Shown: positions 7,966-16,243 of the stretch, one piece after another | How positions within the stretch are numbered: position 1 is the first letter of the stretch | Layout: every line of letters begins with the position of its first letter | Assembly: GCA_963770505.1 (NCBI GenBank) | Contig: CAVYPR010000003.1 | Coordinates: forward strand, 434,001-498,000 | DNA length: 64,000 nt | Direction: 5' to 3' | From: CAVYPR01 sp963770505 | Lineage (GTDB): Bacteria; Actinomycetota; Acidimicrobiia; Acidimicrobiales; RAAP-2 | Program-made: the position numbers and the translations under genes | Notes under the pieces: generated by a model | Database searches by the model: none | Told to the model about the DNA's origin: nothing | What the model saw: only the letters and a program-made list of their open reading frames with translations

Positions 7966-9774
7966 ATGAGCATCGGCGCGAGTCCACGCTCGGCCCGGGG
8001 CGGCACGGTCCGAGCACGGTTGCGGCGCTCGGTCACGGGTGTCGCCGCGGTGTCGCTCCTCCTGGTCGGCCCCGTCGTGGTCGTGGCGGGGTCGGGGACG
8101 TCGGCCGGCGCCGCGCCGCGGCCCGCCCTCGATCGGTCCAAGCCCGCCGCCTTCCCCTTGGCCACACCGTCGCCGACGATCTCCTCGGTCACGCCCACGA
8201 CAGGGCCCAGCACAGGGGGAACGACCGTCACAATCCGCGGCGCGGGCTTCACGGGGGTGACCGAGGTGTCCTTCGGCACAGTGCCGGCGACAAACTCGCA
8301 GATCGTCGCCACAAGGACAACGAAGCTCTCGGTGGTCGCCCCCGCCCACACGCCCGGCACGGTGAGTGTCTCCATCACCACGACACACGGCAGCGCCACA
8401 GATCACGACGCCTTCACCTACTTCACCCCGACGCCGACGATCGGCTCGCTGACACCGCCACGCGGCGCCACCACAGGGGGGACGTCGGTGACCATCAAGG
8501 GGGCCCACCTGACAGCGACGACCGAGGTCACGTTCGGTGCAGCGCAGGCCCCCACCTTCCGGGTGACAGGGACCACCAAGCTGGTCGCCGAGACCCCCGC
8601 CCATGCCGCGGGCACGGTCGCCGTCACCGTGGACACCACGCACGGCACAGTCGCCAAAGCCACAGCCTTCACCTTCTTCGTTCCCGCGCCCACCGTCTCC
8701 TCGGTCACACCGTCCAGCGGCCCTACAGTCGGGGACACCGTGGTCACGGTCAGGGGGACGCACCTGACAGGGGCCAGCCGGGTCTCCTTCGGGACAGTGG
8801 CGGCGACCACACTCCACGTGTCCAGTGCCAGCGCGCTCACCGCCCGGACCCCGGCCCACGGGGCCGGTGCCGTCACGGTGGCGGTCACGGCCCCCGGCGG
8901 GACGGGCGCCAGCCCAGGGGCGTTCACCTTCACGGCGCCCGTTCGGGTCACATCGCCGCCCCCGCCCCCCAAGACCCCCGGCTACGACCTGGTGGGCGCC
9001 GACGGGGGGGTCTTCGTCTTCCCGCTCGGTCAGGCGTCGGGCTTCTTCGGCTCGCTGCCGGGCCTCACACCGCCGGTGCACGTGAAGGACGTCGTGGGGA
9101 TCGTGCCCACCAACCACTACTCCGGCTACGACCTGGTGGGCGCCGACGGGGGGGTCTTCGTCTTCCCGCTGGGCCAGGCGTCGGGCTTCTTCGGCTCGCT
9201 GCCGGGCCTCACACCGCCGGTGCACGTGAACGACATCGTGGGGATCGTGCCCACCAACAACTACACCGGCTACGACCTGGTGGGGGCCGACGGGGGGGTC
9301 TTCGTCTTCCCGCTGGGACAGCCGTCGGGCTTCTTCGGCTCGCTGCCGGGCCAGGGCACCCACGTGGACAACATCGTGGGCATCGCCGTCACCGGTGACG
9401 ACCGGGGCTACTGGCTGGCGGGGTCCACAGGCCACGTCTACAGCCTGGGCGACGCACCGCCGGTGGCCTCTCCGGCCACCAGTGCGCCCATCGTGGGCAT
9501 CGCCGCCGACGCCAGCTCGCAGGGGGGGTGGCTGGTCGCCAAGAACGGGTCGGTCTACCCCTTCGGCGACGCCGCCTCCTTCGGCACACTGCCCCAAGAG
9601 GGGACCTCGGTCGCCAACATCGTCTCGATCGTCCCCACGCCGAGCGGCAACGGCTACTGGGTCATCGGCGCCGACGGGCGGGTGTTCGCCTTCGGCGACG
9701 CCACCTCCCAGGGGACACTGCCCTCGCTGGGGGTGGCCGTGGGCGATGTGGTCGGCGCGGTGCCGACCGGCTGA
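7966..9774 (+). CDS. Exported IPT/TIG-repeat protein with C-terminal propeller-like repeats
   Basis: 602 residues from ATG 7966, five bases after GGAGGA. A basic N-terminus and hydrophobic stretch (VTGVAAVSLLLVGPVVVVAG) form a signal peptide. Three IPT/TIG domains follow, each opening like ISSVTPTTGPSTGGTTVTI (about residues 68-320). A Pro-rich linker leads to three nearly identical 48-residue repeats beginning GYDLVGADGGVFVFPLG, then diverged copies (GYWLAGSTGHVYSLGD, GYWVIGADGRVFAFGD), a repeat type typical of actinobacterial surface proteins and probably a beta-propeller. No membrane anchor or sortase motif is visible, so it is likely secreted or wall-associated by binding. Thr codons are unusually often ACA. 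Confidence 0.82.
   Translation: MSIGASPRSARGGTVRARLRRSVTGVAAVSLLLVGPVVVVAGSGTSAGAAPRPALDRSKPAAFPLATPSPTISSVTPTTGPSTGGTTVTIRGAGFTGVTEVSFGTVPATNSQIVATRTTKLSVVAPAHTPGTVSVSITTTHGSATDHDAFTYFTPTPTIGSLTPPRGATTGGTSVTIKGAHLTATTEVTFGAAQAPTFRVTGTTKLVAETPAHAAGTVAVTVDTTHGTVAKATAFTFFVPAPTVSSVTPSSGPTVGDTVVTVRGTHLTGASRVSFGTVAATTLHVSSASALTARTPAHGAGAVTVAVTAPGGTGASPGAFTFTAPVRVTSPPPPPKTPGYDLVGADGGVFVFPLGQASGFFGSLPGLTPPVHVKDVVGIVPTNHYSGYDLVGADGGVFVFPLGQASGFFGSLPGLTPPVHVNDIVGIVPTNNYTGYDLVGADGGVFVFPLGQPSGFFGSLPGQGTHVDNIVGIAVTGDDRGYWLAGSTGHVYSLGDAPPVASPATSAPIVGIAADASSQGGWLVAKNGSVYPFGDAASFGTLPQEGTSVANIVSIVPTPSGNGYWVIGADGRVFAFGDATSQGTLPSLGVAVGDVVGAVPTG
8980..9411 (+). repeat. Three tandem 144-bp coding repeats
   Basis: Copies start at 8980, 9124 and 9268, each encoding 48 residues. 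The first two are almost base-identical; the third diverges in its last third. They lie wholly inside the IPT/TIG protein gene and mark recent duplication of the propeller-like unit. Confidence 0.9.
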
Positions 9775-9776
9775 AC

Positions 9777-9792
9777 CGGGCTCTTCGGCCCG
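9777..9792. terminator. Hairpin between convergent genes
   Basis: CGGGC at 9777-9781 pairs with GCCCG at 9788-9792 around a six-base loop. It lies between the convergent stops of the IPT/TIG protein gene and the MFS gene and could terminate transcripts from both sides. There is no U-tract. Confidence 0.45.
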
Positions 9793-9802
9793 ACGTCGTG
9801 GG

Positions 9803-11320
9803 TCAGGCCGCGGCGGCCTCGGCCAGGGCCGGCCGGGCCCCCGGGGCCACGGGGCGGGCGTCGATGAGCAGGCCGCCCACCACGGCCCCCAACGCCAGGG
9901 ATCCCGCCGCCCAGGCCGCGGCCGAGGCGAAGCCGTGCACGGTTGCCGCGGCCACGGCGCCGGCGCCCCCGGGGTGGGCCACCAGGTAGGAGGCGGCGGC
10001 CGTGGCGGCCAGGGTGTTCAACAGGGCCGTGCCCACCGACGCCCCGATCTGCTGCGAGGTGTTGGTGGCCGCCGAGGTCACGCCCACGTCGCGCGGGGCG
10101 GCGTGGCTGGTGGCGGTGGACACGCAGGGCACCATGGCCAGCCCCAGGCCGAGCCCGAGGAGGAGCTCGGTGGGCAGGACGTGGCTGGCGTAGGAGGCGC
10201 CGGGCGTGAGCCGGGTGAGGAGGGCCGCCCCCCCGGCCGCGATGAGCAGGCCCGGCACGACGAGCGTGCGGGTGCTCAGGTGGGCCATGAGCCGGCTGGC
10301 CAGCTGCGTGGCCGCCAGCCCGTTGACCACCATGAGCGGCAAAAAGGCGATGCCCGTCATGACGGGCGAGTAGTGGTCGACCGTCTGGAGCAGGTAGGTG
10401 AGGAACAAGAAAGTGCCGAACATGCCGATCACGGACAGGAAGATGGTGAGCATCGAGCCGCCCCGGTTGCGGTCGGCCACGATGCGTAGCGGGAGCAACG
10501 GGCTCTGCACCCGGGCCTGGACCACCACGAAGGCCGACAGGAGGATCGCCGAGACCACCAGGGGGACCACCACCGAGGACGAATGCCAGCCCACGGCCCC
10601 GGCCTCCCCGAGGGCGTAGACGAGGGACACCAGGCCTCCGCACCCGAGGATCGCCCCGGGGATGTCGAGCCGGACCCCAGGATGGCCGGTCTGGCGGGGG
10701 ATGGCGACCACCGCCCCGGCGGTCACCACCACGGCGATGGGCAGGTTGACGTAGAGGCACCACCGCCAGTCGAGGTACTGGGTCAGGAGCCCGCCGAGGA
10801 TGAGGCCGAAGGCCGCGCCGCTGATGGCGATCGACGCGTAGATCCCAAAGGCGCGCCCGCGCTCTTTGGGGTCGGTGAAGGTCGAGGTCAGGATGGAGAG
10901 CACCGACGGCGCCAGGAGCGCCCCGAAGCAGCCCTGCAGCGCCCGGGCGCAGATCAGCATGGCGGTGCCCTGCGACGCCCCGCCCAAGGCCGAGGCGGTG
11001 GCGAACCCCACCACGCCGATGAGCAGCGTCCGCTTCGGGCCGATCATGTCGCTGATGCGCCCGCCGAGCAGCAGGAGCCCACCGAAGCCCAGCGTGTACG
11101 CGGTGATCACCCACTGGCGGTCGGCGTCGGAGAACCCGAGGGAATTCTGTGCCGAGGGGAGGGCGATCAGCATGATGGTGGTGTCGAGCACCACCATCAG
11201 CTGGGCGCAGGCGATGACCACCAGCACCCACCAGTGGGCCCGGGTGGCGGGCCCGCGGTGGCCGGCCGCCGCCGTCCCGGTGCTCGTGGCGGCCAGTGCG
11301 CCGCTTCGGTCGGACGCCAC
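9803..11320 (-). CDS. MFS exporter of the DHA2 (EmrB/QacA) family
   Basis: 505 residues with about 14 hydrophobic segments. The first helix carries CAQLMVVLDTTIMLIALPSA, the characteristic DHA2 helix-1 motif with an aspartate, and the loop 2-3 motif GGRISDMIGPKRTLLIG is clear. Such proteins expel drugs or amphiphiles from the cytoplasmic membrane using the proton gradient. It follows the PPOX gene by 2 nt, so both are probably one transcript. The location next to acyl-CoA metabolism suggests export of a toxic substrate or intermediate, but that is inference; substrate cannot be read from sequence. Confidence 0.92.
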   Translation of the reverse strand: MASDRSGALAATSTGTAAAGHRGPATRAHWWVLVVIACAQLMVVLDTTIMLIALPSAQNSLGFSDADRQWVITAYTLGFGGLLLLGGRISDMIGPKRTLLIGVVGFATASALGGASQGTAMLICARALQGCFGALLAPSVLSILTSTFTDPKERGRAFGIYASIAISGAAFGLILGGLLTQYLDWRWCLYVNLPIAVVVTAGAVVAIPRQTGHPGVRLDIPGAILGCGGLVSLVYALGEAGAVGWHSSSVVVPLVVSAILLSAFVVVQARVQSPLLPLRIVADRNRGGSMLTIFLSVIGMFGTFLFLTYLLQTVDHYSPVMTGIAFLPLMVVNGLAATQLASRLMAHLSTRTLVVPGLLIAAGGAALLTRLTPGASYASHVLPTELLLGLGLGLAMVPCVSTATSHAAPRDVGVTSAATNTSQQIGASVGTALLNTLAATAAASYLVAHPGGAGAVAAATVHGFASAAAWAAGSLALGAVVGGLLIDARPVAPGARPALAEAAAA

Positions 11321-11322
11321 CG

Positions 11323-11739
11323 TCAGCGTCCCGCCGAAGGGTTGGCGACCACCCGGAGGGGTTCGTAGGTGATGGTGAACCGGTCCTCCTCGGCCCGCAC
11401 CAGCAACGCCTCGTCGACCTGGTAGGCCTCGGCGAACTTGCGCACCGTCGCCTTGTCGGGGTCGGCGTCGAGGGCGGCGTCGGCCCTCACCTCGAGGGTG
11501 CGGAAGGGGTCCTGGGGGTCGATGATGAACAGGGTGCAGGCCGGGTTGGCCCGCAGGTTCGTGTACTTCTGGCGGTCAGAGGTGATCGAGCCCTTGAGCC
11601 GGCCGTCCCCGTCCACCAGGTACCACACCGCGGTCGACTGGGGGCGGCCCCGGCGGTCGAGGGTGGTGAGGGTGGCCGTGAGGGGGGAGAGAAGCAGGTC
11701 CCGATGGCTGGCCGGGACCTGCTCGAGGATCTGGGGCAC
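11323..11739 (-). CDS. PPOX-class (F420-dependent type) flavin-fold oxidoreductase
   Basis: 138 residues from a GTG at 11739 preceded by AGGAG. The sequence HRDLLLSPLTATLTTL, then GRPQSTAVWYLVDGDG, KGSITSDRQKYTNLRAN and CTLFIIDPQDPFRTLEVRAD is the split beta-barrel of the pyridoxamine-phosphate oxidase-like family, in the actinobacterial TIGR03618 style that commonly binds F420. It probably reduces or oxidises a small organic molecule with F420H2. Its stop lies 2 nt before the MFS start, so redox conversion and export may be linked. F420 binding is inferred from subgroup resemblance. Confidence 0.85.
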   Translation of the reverse strand: MPQILEQVPASHRDLLLSPLTATLTTLDRRGRPQSTAVWYLVDGDGRLKGSITSDRQKYTNLRANPACTLFIIDPQDPFRTLEVRADAALDADPDKATVRKFAEAYQVDEALLVRAEEDRFTITYEPLRVVANPSAGR

Positions 11740-11769
11740 GAAGCGCTCCTGGTGGTCGTCGGGAGGTGG

Positions 11770-11790
11770 CTACCGGGGAATCTACCGGGG
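11770..11790 (-). promoter_or_regulatory. Direct-repeat promoter candidate for the PPOX-MFS operon
   Basis: CTACCGGGG occurs twice, at 11770-11778 and 11782-11790, three bases apart. On the minus strand a TAGATT -10-like hexamer lies between the copies, some 40 bp before the PPOX start. The repeats could bind a regulator; there is no other evidence. Confidence 0.35.
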
Positions 11791-11802
11791 CGCACCCCGG
11801 GC

Positions 11803-13307
11803 TCAGTCCGGCGCGGCGGTCCCCTCGGTGCCCAGGCGGGCGACCACCGTCCGGCGGAGCAGCTTGCCGGTGTCGGTGCGGGGCAACTCGTCCCAGAACT
11901 CGATGTGCTCGGGCGTCTTGGACGAGCGCAGCCGGGCCCGGACCAGCTCGCGCAGCTCGTCCTCTCCCACCCCGCCGTCCTCCCCGCGCACGACCACGCC
12001 CACCAGCCGTTGGCCCCACTCGTCGTCGGGCAACCCCACCACCACGGCGTCGACCACCCCTGCGTGGTCCATGAGGACGTCTTCGATCTCGGCCGGGGCG
12101 ATGTTCTCCCCGCCCCTGATGATCGTGTCGTCGGCACGGCCCTCGACGAAGAGGTAACCCTCCTCGTCGACGTGGCCCCGGTCCCGGGTGGGGAACCAGC
12201 CGTCGTCGTCGAGCAGGCTCACCCCGGCGTACTCGCCGGAGATCTGGTCGCCGCGCAGGAACAACAGGCCGCTGCTCCCGGCCGGGAGCGCCGCGCCGGC
12301 CTCGTCGCGCACCTCGAGCTCGATCCCCGGGAGCAGACGGCCCACCGAGCCCAGGCGGGCCCTGACCGCGGGGTCGCTCCGAGTCGAGGGCGGCCCGGTG
12401 GTCCTCGGGCCCGAGCAGGGCGATGGTGGAGCTGGTCTCGGTGAGGCCGTAGGCGTTGACGAAGCCGGTCGTCCCGAAGAGCTCGAGCGCCCGGTGCAGG
12501 ACCGGCGGCGGCATGCGCGAGCCGCCGTAGGAGAGGGAGGTGAGGGTCGGGGTGCCGGCGTCGGAGGCGCCGCCGAGGTGGTCGACGATGCGGGCCAGCA
12601 TGGTCGGGATGACCATGGCCTGGGTCACCTGCTCCTCCCTGCACGGTGGACAGCCAGAGCCCGGGGTCGAAGCGGTCGAGGTAGACGACGCGCCGGCCGG
12701 CGTAGAGGTTGGAGAGCAGATTGGCCACGCCGGCGATGTGGTAGGGCGGGACGGCCACCAGGGCGGCCTCCTCCTCGCCGGCGCTGCCGAACTCGCACGC
12801 CGAGAACAGGTACGACACCAGGTGCCGGTGGCGCAGGACGGCGGCCTTGGGGGCCGACGTCGTCCCGCTGGTGTAGAGGAGGAGGCAGGTGACGTCGGGG
12901 TCCTGCTCGGCGGGCTCGGGCGCGTCCCGCCCGGCCAGCGAGTCGTAGAAGGCCTGGCGGGGGACCCACCGGTCGGGGTCGGCGAAGGGACGGGGCTCGC
13001 CCTCGTGGATCACGAGCGCGCCGGGGTGCTCGTCGAGCTGCGCGGCCAGCTGGTCGTCGCCGAGCCGGTAGTTCACCGGGACGAACGGGATGCCGGCGCC
13101 GGCCGCCCCGAAGAGGGCGACCGGGTAGGCCAGGTGGTTCGTGCCCAGGTAGACGACCGAGGGCACCGCCCGCTCGTGGAACGACGCCGAGGCCGCCCAC
13201 GAACGCGCCGAGAGGTCGGCATAGCTGACGGAGGCGTCCCCGGCGGTGATCGCCACGCGGTCGCCGAACCCGGCGGCGGCCATGCCGAGGACGAGCCCGA
13301 GGTTCAC
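11803..13307 (-). pseudogene. AMP-forming acyl-CoA synthetase with two apparent frameshifts
   Basis: Three reading frames join into one roughly 500-residue ligase. Frame 1 (GTG 13307 to about 12645) has LLLYTSGTTSAPKAAVL, the AMP-binding P-loop. Frame 2 (about 12640-12375) has LTSLSYGGSRMPPPVL and NAYGLTETSS. Frame 3 (about 12370-11803) has GWFPTRDRGHVDEEG, RADDTIIRGGENIAPAEIED and the C-terminal RTDTGKLLRR lysine motif. Both breaks are repaired by dropping one G (GGGAGGAG near 12642; TCGGAGCGA near 12376). The enzyme would activate a carboxylic acid to its CoA ester. All core motifs are conserved, which favours sequencing error or very recent decay. It starts 4 nt after a small conserved gene. 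Confidence 0.82.
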
Positions 13308-13311
13308 GGGG

Positions 13312-13618
13312 TCAGTCCGAGGAGGGGAGCGGCTTCGCCGTCTTCAGGACCAGCGGCCGCCCGTCCACCGCCAGGGCCCCCTCACCCGCCTTGGTGCAGA
13401 GCACCTCGATGTCCGACTCGTCGTCGACGTAGCGCTTGCCCAGGAGCACTTCGCCCTCGTGGCCGGCCGCGACCTGGCCCGTCCGCGGCCTCGTCGTCCT
13501 TGCCGCCCATGGGCACCCCGCCGCAGGTCAACTCGACCGGCGCGCCAGGTGCCTTGACCACGATCACCTCGGTGGTGCCCACCGCGCTCTTCAGCTGCGT
13601 TCCCGCCTTCAGGTCCAC
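13312..13618 (-). pseudogene. Small conserved protein upstream of the acyl-CoA synthetase, one frameshift
   Basis: The ATG frame at 13618 reads MDLKAGTQLKSAVGTTEVIV, APGAPVELTCGGVPM and GKDDEAADG, then degenerates. A one-base shift near 13485 (GACGGGCC read as GACGGCC) continues with GQVAAGHEGEVLLGKRYVDD, IEVLCTKAGEGALAVDG and a TGA at 13312. The repaired protein is about 101 residues with a CGG and a C-T-K segment, perhaps a small metal-binding or beta-rich fold. I have seen similar proteins next to actinobacterial acyl-CoA synthetases but know no function. It is cotranscribed with the ligase (5 nt apart). Confidence 0.6.
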
Positions 13619-13690
13619 GGACGATCCTGCCCTTCTCGCACTTCGGGACCACTCGGGTCCGGCCCCCCTCGGGGCGTCGAGCCGATGATG

Positions 13691-14785
13691 CTACCGCCCC
13701 CCGGTCGACGGCCCGGTCGCCCGGTCGGACGGGGCCGAGGCGGTCCCGGTCGCCCTGATCTCGTCGATGAGCCCCCAGTCGAGGGCCGTCGGGGCGTCGA
13801 GGGTCTGTCCGGTGAGGGCGAGGAGGGCGGCGCGGCGCCGGCCGATACGCCGGGGCACCGAGACCGTGCCGCCGGCGCCGGGCACGAGCCCCATGGAGAC
13901 CTCGGGCAGGCAGAAGCGGGCGTCGGGAGCCGCCGTCACCCGGCCGGCGAAGGCGGCCAGCTCCATGCCAGCTCCGATGCAGGCTCCGTGCACTCGGGCC
14001 ACGGCGCGGGGCGCGCAGCGCTCCATCCAGGCGGCCGCCCCAGCCGCCACCCGGACGGCGTGGGCCGTGGCCGGGTCCGGCGACGTGCCGAACTCGGAGA
14101 GGTCGCCCCCGCTGCAGAAGGACCGGCCCGCCCCGCGCAGCTCGACCGTCTGCACGGAGGGGTCGGCGTGGACCAGCTGGAGGGCGGCGACCAGGCCGTC
14201 GCGCATGGCGGCGCTGTAGGCGTTGTGCCGGTCCGGGCGGTTGAGGGTCACCTCCAGCCGGTTGCCGCAACGCTCCACGAGCACGGCCGGGCCCTCTTCG
14301 ACCTGTGGCGCCACCGGCGGCCGCCGGGCGAGCCACCCGCGGTGCTCGGGCCCCGGTTGGAGCATGGAGTAGACGACCGACTCGGCCACCAGCCCGTCGG
14401 CGACCCCGAGGCCGGCCGAGAGCCGCAGCAACTGGACCAGCGAGACCGCCGCCAGGGGGGCGGTGGCGCAGGCGGCCTCGAGCCGGGGGAGCCACGCCCC
14501 GGGGTCTCCCACCCAGGGCCGGGGGGGTGTCGTGCGCACCGTGAGGGCCACGTCGCCGGGCGGCGGTCGGCCGTCGGGGTGCCCGCCCCGGTCGACGGCG
14601 ACGACGGCACAGGGGAGCGACCCGAGGAGCGCGGCCACGTCGGGTCCTTCGTCGAGCTCGACAATGAGAAGGGGACGGCCGGCGAGGACGCCCAACTCGC
14701 CGTCGCGCAACCGGGACCCGAACGACGAGCGCAACTCGGCCGCGCCCACGGTCAGCGACACCGGGGCGCTCGGGGCGGGCGACAC
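13691..14785 (-). CDS. Enoyl-CoA hydratase/isomerase (crotonase) family protein with N-terminal extension
   Basis: About 364 residues from GTG 14785 (GTG 14761 is also possible). Residues 1-160 form an extension (LIVELDEGPDVAALLG; VVAVDRGGHPDG) that itself resembles a degenerate crotonase half. The catalytic core begins at LEVTLNRPDRHNAYSAAMRD, has the oxyanion-hole segment GAGRSFCSGGDLSEFG and the second loop HGACIGAGMELAAFAGRVTA, then PEVSMGLVPGAGGTVSVPRR. The acidic positions typical of hydratases are partly replaced, so it may catalyse isomerisation or ring opening instead. It faces the plus-strand CoA-transferase gene 73 bp away, sharing a promoter region. Confidence 0.82.
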   Translation of the reverse strand: MSPAPSAPVSLTVGAAELRSSFGSRLRDGELGVLAGRPLLIVELDEGPDVAALLGSLPCAVVAVDRGGHPDGRPPPGDVALTVRTTPPRPWVGDPGAWLPRLEAACATAPLAAVSLVQLLRLSAGLGVADGLVAESVVYSMLQPGPEHRGWLARRPPVAPQVEEGPAVLVERCGNRLEVTLNRPDRHNAYSAAMRDGLVAALQLVHADPSVQTVELRGAGRSFCSGGDLSEFGTSPDPATAHAVRVAAGAAAWMERCAPRAVARVHGACIGAGMELAAFAGRVTAAPDARFCLPEVSMGLVPGAGGTVSVPRRIGRRRAALLALTGQTLDAPTALDWGLIDEIRATGTASAPSDRATGPSTGGR

Positions 14786-14858
14786 GGGCCAGCGTACTCC
14801 CGGGTCCCCGGCCGACCCCCGGGCGGCCGGGACCGGCCCCCCGCCTATCCTCGGCGCC

Positions 14859-16243
14859 ATGGCGGACCCATCGAGGCGGCGACCGCCCCGCCGTCGTGCC
14901 GGCGGGCCCGGCGCCGAGGTCGAGCTCGTCCGTTCGCTGCGGGCCGCGGGCCTGGCGGCTCCGCCGCCGGGGGGTACGCGGCCGATGGCGCGAGGGGTCG
15001 CTGCGCCGTGCTGCGTTGGGCCGGCTCGGGTTCGATGTGGCTGACGGGCCAGCCCGGCTCCGCCCCGCGCTGGCCGGCCGGTGACGTCGTCGGGCGGCTC
15101 GAGGCCGCAGGCCGGGTCCTGTGCGCCCTGGCCCCGAAGACCCTGGACGCGGCCGCGGTGCGCGTCGCCGCCCTCCTCACCGACCGGGCCGCCTGGCGAG
15201 GGCTCGCCCCGGGGGGCCGGGTGTCGGCCGGGGGACGCTGCCGGATGTTGCGGACCTCCGACGGGTGGGTGGCCCTCACCCTGGCCCGTCCGTCGGACCT
15301 GGCGTCGGTGCCCGCCCTGGTCGGCCCGGACCGCGCCGAGGCGCCCCCGCGCCCGGCGGGGACCGAGCCGGAGTGGGCCCTGGTCTCGGCGTGGGCGGCC
15401 GGGATGCCGGCGTCCGTGGTGGCGGCGCGGGCCCAGCTCCTCGGGCTCCCCGCCTCGCCGGTGCCGGGGCGCCGCCCGGCCCCGAGGGCCCCGTGGCGGG
15501 TGAGCCGGCTCGGACCCTCGACGGGACCCGCCCGGCGACGGCCGCAGGTGGTCGACCTGTCCGCGATGTGGGCGGGCCCGCTCTGCGCGCACCTCCTGTC
15601 GCTGGCCGGGGCCGAGGTGGTGAAGGTGGAGGACCCGGACCGGCCCGACGCCGCCCGGACCGGCGACCCGCAGCTCTTCGCCCTCTTGCACCGCGGCCAC
15701 CGCTCGGTGGCACTGCCCTTTTCGACCGCCGAGGGCGCCGCCGAGCTCGGCCGCCTGCTGGAGACGGCCGACGTGGTCATCGAGGGCTCGCGGCCGCGGG
15801 CCCTGGCCGCGCTCGGCCTCGGTCCCGAGCGGTTCTGCGCGTCCCGCCCGGGACGGACGTGGGTCTCGATCACCGGCCACGGCCGGGTCGGCCGGCGATC
15901 GAACTGGGTGGCCTTCGGCGACGACGCGGCGGCCGGCGCAGGGCTGGTGGCCGCCGGACCCGACGGCCCGGTCTTCTGCGGCGACGCCATCGCCGACCCG
16001 GTCACCGGCCTCTACGCGGCCACCGCCGCGCTGGCCTCGGTGGCCGCGGGCGGCGGCCACCTCGTCGACTGCGCCCTCTCACGGGCCGCCGCCTACGCCA
16101 ACGCCGGTCCGGGCTGCCCGAGGGCCCACCGCCTCGAGCGGTCCGGGGAGGGCTGGGTGGTCTCCCACTTCGGGGACGGCGGGTGGGCCGAGGTGCGACG
16201 CCCCGGAGTGCGACCGGCCGCGGCGGTCGGACCGGCGGCGTGA
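14859..16243 (+). CDS. CaiB/BaiF-family CoA transferase, N-terminus uncertain
   Basis: The confident part runs in one frame from GTG 15008 and contains SMWLTGQPG, then VVDLSAMWAGPLCAHLLSLA, GAEVVKVEDPDRPDAAR and VVIEGSRPRALAALGLGPER, standard landmarks of type III CoA transferases, ending with FCGDAIADPVTGLYAA. Upstream, ATG 14859 in another frame reads AEVELVRSLRAAGLAAPP, which looks like the expected N-terminus; one missing base in the G-run near 14970 would join them. The enzyme would move CoA from a donor acyl-CoA to an acid. It overlaps the next gene by 4 bp (GTGA), so transfer and the amidohydrolase step are coupled. Confidence 0.75.
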
